From Symbiodinium kawagutii (Eukaryota; Sar; Dinophyceae; Suessiales; Symbiodiniaceae), in contig VSDK01024160.1 of assembly GCA_009767595.1 (NCBI GenBank), positions 712,644-776,643 of the forward strand: DNA of 64,000 nt, given 5' to 3'. Each line of letters begins with the position of its first letter. Positions within the stretch are counted from its first letter, which is position 1. The translations under genes and the position numbers were made by a program. The notes beneath the pieces were generated by a model. The model was not told where the DNA came from. It was given only the letters and a program-made list of their open reading frames with translations, and did not search any database. Shown one piece after another: positions 48,831 through 61,600 of the stretch.

Positions 48831-50384
48831 TAGCGGTGCGGGCAAGCTCCGCAGTTGTTCATTGATTCAAAGGCATGCACGGGCCTTGGCATACTTCTTC
48901 AATGTGTTGCATACACATCATCGTACCTGGAATAAATTTCAAATAACATGGCACGGATTTATCAAAACTAGTCGGATGCAATTCTGAACATCCATCATTT
49001 TGACATTGAACTGTGAACACAGAATATGGCCAACCGGTGTCTTGAAAAAGAAAGCTACTGCTGAAAAATGTGCAAATCAAACGGTGACATCTGGCATGTT
49101 CAGAAAAAGGGAAGCCACAACATGGTGAAGTTGTATTTCTTGATGCCGGTACGAGCACGGTTGTTGGGTCATGCACTTCTTAGACAAATCCGGCTGTTGG
49201 CGTAGAATGACATGCAAATTTCATGAGTTGTGCGAAGGCCTGTAGTACCGGAGTTACCACCCTTTAGGTGGAGACTCATGCAGTTCCATGCCCATAGCAC
49301 GCAGAAAAAAAGGTGGTGTCAAAGGTGTTTGCCTTTGGCATTCGGAAGGTTTTGCCAGCATGCTGGATCAGAGAGAGTTTCATCACAACAGAGATGTCTG
49401 GACGTTTCATCATCGAGGATGGTCATCCAAGGAGCTAACTCAGCTGGATCCAGTACCCCAAAAATCACCATGTTTGAATTCTTGGGGAAATCGGATTAGA
49501 ACACTTGAAACCATCACTGGCTGGTGGAAAGCAATGGGGAAAGCAAATATGGCAGGGTTTTCCAGAAGGGGCCACAAACTGGTAGAACAAACACATGCGG
49601 CTTTGAATTTCACCCAAAAGGAGTACGGACTGCACCCAATGGGAGCATGGATCAATATGCAAGCACCATCCCCGAATTGGGCTCATGAACATGCAGGACA
49701 ATAGATAATATTCTACTTGTTGCTGACCCCATGCCAGTGCTTCCTTGTGTTGCACGATCGGTATATCGTTTGTGGAATATTGGGAGCAGGATGCCAGGTG
49801 ATTGCTTGTTTCATGACTGCAAGTAGACGTCAGATTTTTCATGAATGGTCCCCACAAACAAGGACCATAACCTGTTGATGGCGACCAGGGCACCTGAATT
49901 CCTCACCAGCAACCATCATATCGAATGTTCAGTCGCACTGATATATTTCTTGGCAGCAAAAATTGACCCATTGTGACCTTTCTTAGAGGAGTCATTCGAA
50001 TTTTCTTCGACAGCGTGGTGGTGGTGGACAATCCCAATGCCTTGATCAGGCAGGTGCTGGCAACGGTCACCAGAAATGTTTCGGGACCCGGAACGAACGT
50101 GATGAATGTTCACGGTTTTGGGTGGAAGGACCAGTGGAGTTGGTATGAGTTGGTGACCTGATGTTTGTGGCAGTGTTTTTGCGCGTGCTTCGGTTGCCTG
50201 TATTTGAATATGACTGGTCGTGGAACTGAATGTCGACATTGTTTTCTGCTGGAAAACTTTGCTTTTCGCGCGAACTAAAATAACAAAACCACAACAAAAA
50301 AACACATAAACCACCACCGACACAGACAATAACGTCAACCGGGATCTCATCAACCGCAGCCGCGACCACAGTAACAACCGCAAC

Positions 50385-50460
50385 AGTGAGTGCAACAACA
50401 ACAGCAACAGCAACAACAGGAGCAGCAACCACAGCAGCAACCACATCAAACAGAAGCAGT
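50385..50460. repeat. CAA/CAG microsatellite
   Basis: An imperfect CAACAG tract. It gives poly-Gln, poly-Thr and poly-Val frames on the two strands, none with other support. Confidence 0.85.
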
Positions 50461-51573
50461 AACAATCATACAATGGACAAAAATGTTGCGAGCAACAACC
50501 ACAACACCAGCAGATACAGCAGCCAAACCAGGAACAGGACGAGCCCAGACAAGCCCCCTGCCAGGATCTATCCCAAAGTGTTGGAGTCGGTGTGTAAGGA
50601 AGCTGAGGCTGGGACAGGACCTGGATGATCACCCTCAGTGCCATTCCATTGGTTACCCCAGGTAAATGCCAGATTGATACGGGTTAAACTTGGGTTGATG
50701 GTCACGGTTAGATTTGTACCCAGGTGAACCACTAGTTATAGCGGTTTGAACCAGTTATAGCATGTTTGTTCCAACCCGGGATTAAAATGGTAGCGCTGGA
50801 CGTAGTCACAAGCGGGATAACCATCAGTGTGATCGATGTGTATGGGCACTGGTGGATTCTTTGTGAGCAGTGGATTTTGTGAGTTCAGGTAAGGATGGGT
50901 AAAAGTGCCGGTTGTACCAAATTGATCGGAGTTGGAACCGTGACAGCATCTCTTTGATTAAAACACAAACAAGGAACAGTAAAAGTATATATTACAAAAT
51001 CTCTAGTCGTGGATTGAGGATGTTTGCGGATATGTGCTTTTGCATTTTTTCTTTGCGGTAGTTGTTTCTGGTCTTGATTCCTGTAGGTTCCATGGTGAGT
51101 TCACGATGCTGATGCCAATACCTATTGCGATGCGTAACTATGGGAGGATCCATGTTGGCATCATGGGGAGGGTAAATCCATGCATCACGTCGTACCCGGC
51201 CTTGCCATGCCTTATGTTTTGAGCGCTGTCCTGGCCATGGTTTCCATTCAGCAGTAGGGAACCCTGGCTGTACAAGGGGAATCAAACATGCTGTAAGTGG
51301 GGTACTAGGTGATTCTGCAAATTTCTGATCACTAAACAATTGGCAAGGGGAGATTCAATAAATCACCAGCAGTTTTAACTATATCTTAATGTGTTTGAAG
51401 CATATCAGCTTCCCTATTCTAAACCAAATCTTTAGTGTAACTGGCAATCTTGGTGTGGTTTCTTGATTTGTTTTTTTTTTTTCCACTGATTGTTACACTA
51501 AGATGCTGGATTGTTAGCTTCTAATCCGTCAATCTTAGTGTAGCTGGCAATCAGTGATATTTAATAATTTACA

Positions 51574-51662
51574 TATGGTTGTGGGTCAAAACCCTGTACC
51601 CCTTATGGTTTGTTGGTTATTATCCACCATTATTGGTTGGTTAATATGGACCCATAGCCATA
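51574..51662. mobile_element. Short TIR element, family B, inverse orientation
   Basis: Starts TATGGTTGTGGGTCAAAACC and ends ATGGACCCATAGCCATA. Eleven bases separate it from the first exon of the unrecognised gene at 51674. Confidence 0.7.
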
Positions 51663-51673
51663 TCATCGAACAG

Positions 51674-54600
51674 TTCTGTGCGTCTTGGATGTTTCTCCCG
51701 CGCGCCCCGCTGCGCAGACCAATCCGCACGTTTACTATCCCTGGGACACTGGCACTGGCGACCTGGAGGTTGGGGCACCGAAGTCATCACACTGGTGGCT
51801 GTTTAAGCAGGTTTAAACTTTAAAGGGATGAGATGTGGGAGATTTTGAACTCCACATGGGTTTAAGCATGTTTAAATTTAAAGATCTTTAAAGATCTTGA
51901 AGGGATGAGATGTGTTTGTCTTGGAACTCCATCTCTTGGAGATTTGGAATTCCACATGGGCGAGCAAGCATGGACGCCAACTTGGCACGGAAGCATTTGA
52001 AAATCAGGTCCCAGCTAGTGAAACGGTGGAATTACTGTAGAGGTTTTTACCGATGATGGAAGGCACCCGTTTGTGTTCGTCCAAAGTGGATGCCGCTTCT
52101 TGACTGAGCCGCCCCCAACCGTGACAATTTCTGGCTGATGGTTCTAAACATCTTTGTCCCTCCAATGTTCATGGATAGTTGGTTGGTTGACAATCATATA
52201 TGTTTCAAAGGGGTTGAACCACAAACCAGATCATCAATCAGCTTGTTTTCGTTTGAGGATAGGGACCAGCCAGGGCCCCCCCGCGAAGTGGCGCAGTTCG
52301 TGCCCCTACGACAGCGATACCCCCAAGGGTTTGGTCCCTGCAGGTGGCGTCGTACCATCGTCATGCGACGAGGTCCCTTGGGGCAGCAGCACCTGCAATC
52401 CCCCGAGGCTTCCAAGGACAGTATCCCGACCCCACTTCCAGTCCCGAACTGATTATAAGGAATGAGTATACTATTGGCACTTGTGGGTTAGGTTCCACTG
52501 CAAGTCCCACTGCAATTCCAGTCCCGACAGTATACTATTGTCACTTGCAATGAGCATAATTTAAGCAATGATCTCCGCAAACCCAGGCAAAAAATGATCT
52601 CCGCAAACCCAGGCAAAAAATGAGTAATTTTCACATGGCAACTTCAACACTGATCCTGGCTGAGATGCCTCTTCCATCTTTAGCCAGGCGTGCAATGATG
52701 GGAGCTATGGGTGCTGTTAGCCGTGCCTGGTTTCAGGCTGGCTCCTGGCATTCCAGTGGGTGCCATTTGCCAAGTGCATCGCGTGTCCGACGCCTTGGTC
52801 AAGGTGCTGCTGCTGGTGCAACCAACTGATGGCTCAACTGGGATAGATGGCACTGGGCTAATCCTCTTTACATTGCCCTTGTTACTGCTTGGGTATTGCC
52901 ATACGTCAACTTGCACAGTGCCTCAAAAGCAAGTAGGACAAATGAAGCAAGTGAATCGATACCCCACAAAATAGGCAGCCTTTGTAAGCATTTACTTGCG
53001 CAAGCAGTGGTCACTACCGCTTTCAACCGGTTTGATGCTGCGATTGTGAGGGATTTCAGTCGTGAATTTTGGTAGCTAGCGCGTTGTTTCCTACTTTGGC
53101 CCGGTGAATTCGGCAGCCAGTCTTCCCTCTAGCCCTTGGTTCTATGATACACTGACCAAGTAGTTTATACTTAATTATACGTATTCTTTTAACAAATGAA
53201 TCCCAAAAAAAAGGCTTGCGGCAGTTCACCAATATATTTTCTTGCACCAACGGTCCGCGACCAACAATGTACTGGTTTTTTGTTGGAAGAAGAGCTGGTC
53301 TATAGTCTATAGCCAAAAGTATGTGTGATGATTCTTGCAGCTAACATGGACCTTGGAAGCCCCGAAATCGGGAGATATGTTCCACAAAAAACGGCTTCGG
53401 CTTGTTTTGGCAGGCGTCGGCTCAAACACGGGTGGCTACTCATGCAAGATTCCAAGATGCAGAAACCAAAGATGGAGCCCATGTTTATCCCATCAAAGAA
53501 TCACTATCTCAGGCCGGCAAGTAAAAATGAAAAGAAAAGCCTAAAGATTCAGAATATTTGAGGGTTGGAGGTGAGGTACTCAACATGTTCTCTGCAGTTT
53601 GTCAACACGTATCCTTTCTCGTGCTGCTCTTGGGGGTTACGGCCGCAAGATCCTCAGAACTGGCCATAAAGATTGCGCACCCACCGTCCTCGGCGTGCGA
53701 AACACCTGCAGCAGTTGAGACAAGCATCGGCATGCCGCTGGGCTCTGAAGGGCAATGCTGCGGTCAAAATGAGATGCCTGGTGCTTTCTCAAAATATGGA
53801 TAGCCCAAAAAATGGCTGGCTGATTAATGGTCAACAATGGTTACTAACAATGGTTGGTAGCTAAGGGATAGCAAGCAATGATAGGGGATATGCCAATTGT
53901 AATGGCTGGCGTGTTAGTATGAATGAATGGTTATCCAATCCGAACAGAATGATTTGGGTAGTCCCCTACGTTGATAAACCGCCCCAGCAGTGTTGCAACC
54001 ATTCCCCTAGTGGTGATCGCTCGTTGCCTGGAAAATCACCTATTCTATAGATTTCTTGATGGTTTCACCGTAAAACATGGTGATTTTCCAGCCAGATATG
54101 TGACATCACCAGAGGATACTGCTTGGAGGGCCCCTCCCCCTTGGCTTCAGGCTGCATCCTGCCTTTGCGGACGGCTTCTATGCCAAGACCGGTGGCTTTG
54201 GAGCAGGGGAGGTGCCCTATGCCCCCTACGTCGAGGAGCTCACGCGCTTCCACGTGTTTTGTGCCCGGGCTGCAGGTGTGCCACACTGAGACTTGGGTTT
54301 GTGCCAAGCCATAGGGTCACCAATAACCCACCAAAAAATGATCATTTTACTATGAACCATTGGTTTTGGAGGCGCCGACTTGAAAGTGGATGGCATCAAC
54401 ATACGACTATGGGTCAGTATTAACCAACAATACTGGTTGATATTGACCAACAACAGTAGTGCGAAAACAGTGGTTGATAAAATAGGGGAACCAGGGGTAC
54501 GGGGTTTTGACGGATGCCAAAGGGTTGTGAAAAAGCGGCTGCAGAGAGCGAGGGTGACCAGGGATGGAACCTGGAAACCGTAGGTTTCAAACACCCCGAA

Positions 54601-54749
54601 AGGAACCGGAAAAAAAATCCCCAAAAAGTCGGAAAAAAAATCCCGAACCTGCAAATGACCCGGGTTTTGACCCTCAGCCATACATCAATCATTCACCCTA
54701 TCATTTGCATTTTTGTGAACCAAAGACATGCCGGAAAATCAACAACGAC

Positions 54750-54791
<42 letters not shown>

Positions 54792-55064
54792 TCATCATCA
54801 TCATCNNNNNNNNNNNNNNNNNNNNNNNNNNNNNNNNNNNNNNNNNNNNNNNNNNNNNNNNNNNNNNNNNNNNNNNNNNNNNNNNNNNNNNNNNNNNNNN
54901 NGGCCATCGTTGCGGACAGCCACGAGAAGCCCTCGGCGGCTCGCGCGCGGCGGGAGCGGCGCAAGCGCCAGGGGATCGTGGCGCCAGCGCAAGTGCCGGA
55001 TGTCTTGGAGGAGGGCGGTGGGGGAGGGGGCGACTGCTGCGACTGCAGAAAATGCCAACCATAG
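51674..55064 (+). CDS. Exons of an unrecognised gene (incomplete model)
   Basis: Several well-bounded + strand exons with protein-like sequence lie close together. 51674-51768 contains NPHVYYPWDTGTGDLE. 52274-52343 contains GPPAKWRSSCPYDSDTPKG. 52737-52803 contains LAPGIPVGAICQVHRVSDAL. 54151-54275 contains FADGFYAKTGGFGAGEVPYA then PYVEELTRF. 54902-55064 contains AIVADSHEKPSAARARRERR then a Gly/Cys-rich tail and a stop. The first two join in phase (GAG|GGC) across an intron holding a family A element; the others do not join directly, so exons are missing. 53330-53480 and 53585-53800 hold further open stretches, the second starting MFSAVCQHVSFLVLLLGVTA like a signal peptide, so two genes may be mixed here. 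An N gap cuts the 3' part. No family recognised. Confidence 0.4.
52131..52229 (+). mobile_element. Family A element inside an intron of the unrecognised gene
   Basis: Starts CTGGCTGATGGTTCTAAACA and ends GGGGTTGAACCACAAACCAG, with the TAGTTGGTTGGTTGACAATC core. It lies between the exons ending at 51768 and starting at 52274. Confidence 0.7.
54007..54119. mobile_element. Short TIR element, family D (CCAGAGG type)
   Basis: The inner inverted pair TGCCTGGAAAATCACC/GGTGATTTTCCAGCCA and the right end TCACCAGAGGATAC match the element at 63590-63704. Partial relatives lie at about 4030-4111, 21443-21553 and 35722-35781. Confidence 0.55.
54402..54519. mobile_element. Short TIR element, family B
   Basis: Starts TACGACTATGGGTCAGTATT and ends GGGGTACGGGGTTTTGACGG. 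About 150 bp further on, a second end (GGGTTTTGACCCTCAGCCAT, 54661-54680) suggests a nested or duplicated copy. Confidence 0.65.
54749..54805. repeat. (CAT)n array abutting the assembly gap
   Basis: About 19 CAT copies that run directly into the Ns. The array probably caused the gap, so its true length is unknown. Confidence 0.9.
54806..54901. other. Assembly gap of 96 N
   Basis: Unknown bases between a CAT array and an exon of the unrecognised gene. The 5' end of that exon is lost in the gap. Confidence 0.99.
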
Positions 55065-57881
55065 GAGACTATAGTGGGAAACTAGTGATTAATTATAGGG
55101 ATAATGGTAAATAATGGTATATAATACTATAATAGTGATTAATTATAGGGATAATAGTGAATAATAATGATAGTGATTAATTTTAGGGATTAGCAGTTCA
55201 TTTTGAACGATCGTTATAGTCAATAATGCGATTTCAATGGTTAACCAATTGTAACAGTTACATGGATTAGGGGACTATAGTCGTTAACTAGCAAGAATAG
55301 GGATAATAGTGATTGATTATAGGGATAATAGTGGGTAATGGATTATAATCAATAGTAACTATAGGATATTAAATGACAACTATAATGAATGGCTATAACT
55401 AACAGGAGCAATAAACTAACAATAATAGTTAAGAGGGAATCAACTAATTATAATCTAAATGGTTAACTACGGGGAATTTTAATGGTTTATCATGTTCGCT
55501 GTTCTTAACCGCTGAAGTGTCATTAGAGATAATAACTAGTATCCCTATAAGATGATAAACTATAGGTTAGCTACTAACTAACTATAATGGTTGACATTCA
55601 CTGATAGCTATTTGTAACCTGGATAACTAATAGTAAACATCAGCTGACAATAGTGAACCACTATTATCTTGCTGCTTGCTGGTTACCATGCTTAACTAGC
55701 AAGAATAAGAAGAACAGTGGTTAACTGTTGTTAACAGTACCATTTGTACTTGGCTAATAGGGGGATCATGACTAACAATAATGGTCAACTATTGTTTGTT
55801 AGTGGTTAACACTGGTTTCTAAATACTAGGGGGTATACCAAGAACAATTGCGGTTTTATTACCTTGTTGCTGATGCTGATGCTGCTGCTGCTGATGACGA
55901 TGACGACGATGATCATGATGATCATGATGATCATGATGGCTCATGCTCCGCCATGGCACCCCTTCAATGGACTGACTGATGGCGCAGGAGAGAGAGAGAG
56001 AGAGAGAGATGGTTCATGCTGGTGATTTAGTTGCTAATGATGGCGAATGATGGCTGGTGATTGGAAGATAGGTTGCTGACTGATGGGCAGATAATGATGC
56101 TTGAATAGTGGTTCTCACCTATTTATAGCGATGATACTCATAGATGGATGGATCCACAACTGCTGAATAAGTTTTAGTTACATGAGTACATGACTTTTAG
56201 TTTAGCTCTTATGCTGCTGTTCACGAATGGTCCTAATCGCTGATCAATGGTTGGTGATGGTGAAATGATGGTCAGTGTCAGCTTCAATCTGCTTGATGAT
56301 GGACTGTTCGCCAATTGATCGTTGATGATGGCTCATTGCAGTTGCCCATTGAATCAGCTTTTGCTGAACAGAAGGTTTAGCAAAAGTTTTGTAGGAATTT
56401 GCTTGCTAAAAACAGGGTGATCTTCCTTCAATTAGGGTGGTTGGTGATTCCCATGATAGTGGTTCATCAAGTTTGTAGGAATCAGTTTGCTTGCGACTCA
56501 TCAGTGGAGAAAAATGGAAAAACAAGAAGGATTCCAAGCGGAAAGATGACATGCACACAAAAAGCGAGAAGGGAGAAAAATCCGAAGAGCACGTCAGATG
56601 GAGATGAGAGATTTCCAAATTGGTAGATCGTCTCGTGGGGTATCCATTTCTCAGCTTCACCGTCGAATCTACTCAGGGTAAACCTACAGGAGGATGCCGG
56701 GTGGTGAAACTATAGCATCCTCCACCTTATTGTAGGTCTGTAGGTGGTGTTCAAAGTCCATGACTGTGAAAGTTCTGTGCGTTTGGCAATATTTATGGCG
56801 TTGTTTCCCCAGCTTTACAGCAATGGTAACTACAGATCCTGCGCTGGCGGCAACCATTTCCAGCCTTCGGTGCTCCATTTCCACCTTATGACCTGTGCTT
56901 GCGTCGTGCCAAGTGGGAACATGACATGGCACCACCGTGCCAACTGTGGCGTGCCCGCAAGGGGAGGTGGTCAGAGGTCGCTCCCCCGTCGCAGGAGGAG
57001 GACTTGTCGTTTCGTTGCGAAGCGCTTCGTGTCCAACTGGACAGCTTCGCCACGGCGACAGAAGCCATAGGCGCCGTGGCCAGGGGGAAGGAGTGGAGCG
57101 CTTGGGGTTGGGTGGTTGGGTGGTTGGGTGGTTGGTTGGTTTGTTGGAGATCAGCCATAGCTGGTTTTGTTCCATACAAACTACCCATTGGTGGATGCAG
57201 GTGAGCATCTTTCAGAGGGTAAGAGAGAAACTCAGCTACCCAGCCACTATGAAGGGACTCCACCTGAGGTTCGTTCACGACCAATATGGAAACATTTGAC
57301 CACTGGCCTTCCCCGACCACTGATCATGGGGTGCGTGCTGGCGGGTTGAGAAGCACCATGGACCATGGACATTTGTGGACTCCATGTTTGAAGTGGTACG
57401 ATTTTTGAGGTGAGCCACGCACCGACTTGAAAGCTGCAGATCCGTGATGATTGGCTTTTATCATGCTCCCAACAAGAAGTGTTTGTAGATCGATCCAACA
57501 AAGAAAGCCATGTGACTCATGGTGTTCTTTAGCTGACGGCTGAACTAGAGCCGAAGCATGGTGTCGACTTTTTTTTGGCGGAACCAGATCTTTGTTCAGA
57601 TATTAAGTGGTGGTTCAACCATTGCTTGGTTCTCTTCATGGGATTGCTACATGGCAACCTTCGACTTGAGTAGCCCTAGGTCGCGGGAAGCCCTCAATGT
57701 GCCTGGTTCCAAAACGGCACAGCCATGCCAAGAATCGTCAGAAATGTCATCACCACCACCCCTACCGTCACTGCCGCCACCCCCACCGCAACCGCCACCG
57801 CCACCCCCATCACAAATCACCACCAGCACCAGCACCAGCACCACCATCATAATCACCTTTCCCATCACCATCATCACCACC

Positions 57882-57915
<34 letters not shown>

Positions 57916-58629
57916 TCATCATCAGCATCATCATCAGCATCATCATCATCACCAGCACCAGCACCATCACCAGCACCAGCACCAGCACCAGCAAGCATCA
58001 GCCCCAGCACCACTACCACCGCCGGGGGGACCACTCTGGGTCACGGGGGGGCTGCGTTTTTTGAATATCATTTTTGCGTTAGAAAGGTCAACAATGGTCA
58101 ACAAGTCATTGCTTTCAACCACTGGTTCTTTGGTGTCTTGGGTGGGCAGTTTGGAACCGTCACAGGTCATTAGAACAGCAAATTCAGCAAATTCGGCCCG
58201 CCAATTCAAGCTGCAGTCAACCAGTCGCAGAGCTCTTGAGTACAAATGGACCTTTGGTGTTTTCAACTCTTGCACCGCCACCACATCAGGTGGAGGCACC
58301 TCGAAACTCAGGCATTGCAAACACATGCTTGGGGTATGTTGCAGTGCAGGGATGGAATTTGTGCCCCAGAAGTCTTGATTCAACCGCAAGCTGCATTCTG
58401 GAGGCCAGGGGCATCTTGGGAACTGAGCAAGTGTCAGTCAAATCCAGCACATTACCACCTCCACTGCCAAAGCTGTCTTCGTGAGGGATCGATTCAATTT
58501 GAGATTTTTTTTGGCTGCCCAATTTCGAGGGGAAGTCAAATTTGATGCGGTCAAGTCTTCTCTAACCACAGCTGCTTGTCATTCAACGTTGGGATCCTCG
58601 TTGTTTGTCCTTCAACGTCCCCTCCCCAG
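55065..58629. other. AT-rich and microsatellite DNA with ambiguous ORFs
   Basis: 55065-55840 is built of TAATTATAGGGATAATAG-like words. 55860-55935 is CTG/GATGAT repeat and 55988-56010 a GA run. 57730-58010 is CACCAT/CAGCAC repeat. 56899-57107 on + reads EEDLSFRCEALRVQLDSFAT then ATEAIGAVARGKEWSAWG, a helical, exon-like segment (estimated chance of being real 0.3), and 57208-57296 may continue it (RVREKLSYPATMKGLHLRF). 58200-58500 is open in one + and two - frames of similar quality; the + one could be an upstream exon of the PUF gene. Confidence 0.35.
57730..58010. repeat. CAC/CAT/CAG compound microsatellite
   Basis: Imperfect ACC, CAT and CAGCAC repeats over about 280 bp. They create long His, Asp, Val and Met runs in every frame; none is taken as coding. 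Confidence 0.85.
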
Positions 58630-61600
58630 TGGCAGCCACCCCAGGGAGACGCCGGCCAGCCTGGCCGAACAGCTGGCACAAGAGCTGCGGGGACACGTGA
58701 AGGAAGCCGCTTCGTCGCCACATGCGAACTATGTCCTGCAGAAGGCGCCCGGGCGCGCCGGTGGCGCCGGTGGCGGGGCCGGCCATGTGTAGGGGAGGCA
58801 ACCAGCTGAGAGCAGCGCGGGCAGGTCATGAGCCTAAGTTGGGCGTAGGTCATTCATGTAAATCAACGACGATCACGGGAGGTGAACATCCCAACTCAGC
58901 TTAAGAGTGGTGTTGCAGCTTTACTGGTGATCATGTGGCGCTATGATGCGCTATGCACGGTCACCTTGGAGAGGTGGTTCGCAATCCTGATGGTTATTCT
59001 TTACTGCCATCGTCAGCAATTTTCAACCCTATCACCAACCAAATCATCAAACATCACACAGCTTCACCAAGAAATCCTCATCATGAAGCATCACCAAGCA
59101 TCATGCAGCATCAAATCTTTCCTCATCAACCATCAAATCCTTCCATCCTATCCATCCTATCCATCCTCGACATAACTAATCCTCCCATCCTATCCATCCT
59201 CATCATGACTTCCTGCTGGGTCAGGTGATCACGCAGTTGCGGCCCCACGCTTCCACCTTCATCGCCGAAGAGCTTTTGGACAGCGGGGCCAGGTCAGGGC
59301 TGTGGGGCGAGTGATGTCGTGGATCCTGGGAAGGCAGTTGGGGGTTTGGATATGGGTCAATGTGAACCAACCAACCAGTGGTTAACTAGCTGGTTAATGG
59401 TTAATAGTATTGAGACCTGGCAAGTAGCTAAAAAATCACTTATGTTATTATTTTCTTTTTATGAAAAAAATATGAAAAATTTATGAAAAAAATATGACAA
59501 AATTTATGGTTTTTTTGGGGTGCTCCAAAAACACTTATGAAAAATTTATGAAAAAATTATGAAAAATTTATGAAGAAATTTATGAAAAAATTATGAAAAA
59601 ATATGTTTTGTTTGCCCGCCCCCCCAAAAAAAAACCATAAATTTTTCATAAATTTTCATAAATTTTTCATAATTTTTTCATAAATTTTTCATATTTTTTT
59701 CATAAATTTTTCATAATTTTTTCATAAAACACCTGATTTTTATGATTTTTTTTGATTTTTTTGATTTTTTGAAGATTCATAAATTTTTCATAAATTTTCC
59801 ATAATTTTTTCATAAATTTTTCATAAATTTTTCATAAATTTTTCATAATTTTTTCATAAAACACCTGATTTTTATGATTTTTTATGATTTTGTATGATTT
59901 TTTTTGATTTTTTTATGATTTTTTTATGCTGCAAAAAACACGAAAAATTCTTCAAAAAATCATAAAAAAAATCAAAATTTTTTCATAAATTTCACCATAA
60001 AAAAATCATAAAAGAAAATAATCCTTAAAGTAATTTTTTAGCTTACATCTCATATCTCAATAATAGTAGCAACTATAGAGGATATACAAGCTATAAATGG
60101 CCATGGGTCAATATTAAAAAACCAATAATGGTGGATAATAAGTTTAATAACCAACAAACTATAGGGGGAAAAATGGAAATGGGAAAACAATAGCTAACGA
60201 TAGGGGAACCAGGGGTACGGGGTTTTGACCCACTGCCATTTGACAACTACGTTTCCAGGATGAACCTGAGCAAGGACTGCCAATGTGTATATACAGGTTT
60301 TAACGGCTGGCTGATGGATAATTTTAGCAGGTGGTTTGTCCTGTTCATCCTGGGTTTCAGCTGTGGAACGGTTGGATCGGCTGATAAAAATTGTGAACAA
60401 CTGCATTTCTATTCTTCCACGGCATGTGTCAATTCTTCTGGTAGCGTTGCAGAAGTTATAATGCTGAAAGTCTCCCGTACGTTCTGTTGGATTGCGGGCA
60501 ATGACGGTCAACATTAGGCCCAAAACAAGTCGTCGTTCTCCTTTTAGGAGAATCGCCATTCCCATCATCAAGTCGCCCTGACAATCAGATCATTATCATG
60601 CAATTATCAACTACGAACACCACGATTATCACTAATGTTCGTTGACCATCACGAACTACCCATCAACATCAAACTAGCTACAATTGGCTGTGGGTCAAAA
60701 CCTCGTAGCCCTGGTTCTATACATCAACCATGGTTTCCCCTATGATTTCTGGTTCTTATCCCCCATTATTTGGTTGCTTAAGAGCTTAACCCATATAGCC
60801 AATGATCATCGATTGTCATCACCAAAGTGCCTTGAAGCACCCTGAAGTCTTTCGAAGTTAAGGCTGGCGACTTCCTTGGATCATCCACCGCCGCCAGGTT
60901 CGCACGCCATCGCTTCGGATGTCGGATTTTGTGCCGCCTCTTGGAGCATTGCACCACCGAAAGCTCCACACAGAGGCGCGCCTGCAGCGGCGCTGGGCGC
61001 TGGAGCGATTCACCTGGTGAGGTTCGGAGATCTGCCGGACTTGGCTGGAAAATCATTGATCTGCAGAACCCATTTTCCAGGAAAAAAAATGAACAACTAT
61101 CAGAATCAGCAGAAACCAACAATATGGTCTTGACTTACAGTGTTCTATGGGTTTCTTTTGATTTTCTTGGCGTTTTTTCCTGTAAATTGATTCGTTGATT
61201 GATGGACAAAGCAGAAGGCAGATGTTGGCAGGTCATGAGAGAAGTTTCCAGCATATGATTGTAGCTGCAGATAGTAGATCTTATCAGTAGGTTGAGCTGA
61301 AAACCTCTTTGTTGCGAGTTCTTCCGAACCAAGACATGCCAAGGGCGCTACATGATAGAAAACACATTCACACCATCCTGGTGGCAAAATGAATTTGTTT
61401 TTCTTGTATTTTTGCTACTTGTCTCGGATAGGCTGACGCAGACGTGGTCTGAAGGCGATAGAGTGAACATCATAACAGAAAACACGTGCCCTGCACAAAG
61501 AGAAAACAGGTGCCCTGCACATGCCCCTCCGCCTCTCAATTCACCTTCAAGCATCTCCCCGTACGTAGCCCAAAGTTGCTCTTTGTGTTGAATTTTTTCT

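Larger units (their letters stand above)
47795..51573. other. Unassigned DNA between the PanB-like gene and the next gene
   Basis: Contains the TIR-bounded segment 47893-48312, an exon candidate at 48740-48830, a CAA/CAG-rich tract at 50385-50460, and two overlapping opposite-strand ORFs of about 140 codons at 49288-49893 with no family features. At 50009-50080 the + strand reads VVVVDNPNALIRQVLATVT after an AG, a weak exon candidate. Confidence 0.35.

Noticed and set aside
49288-49893. Opposing ORFs of 138 and 142 codons
   Set aside because: They overlap each other, lack domain features, and no splice or composition signal favours either.
52737-52803. MreC-like wording LAPGIPVGAICQV in one exon
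   Set aside because: A dozen residues of weak similarity, with no supporting motif in adjacent exons.
55080-55330. Homing-endonuclease site suggested by repeated TAGGGATAA
   Set aside because: The match to the I-SceI site stops after nine bases and the words are part of a local AT-rich repeat.
57967-58389. 140-codon minus-strand ORF, overlapping another minus ORF at 58286-58522
   Set aside because: One end is microsatellite, and the region is equally open on the + strand upstream of the PUF exons; no frame stands out.
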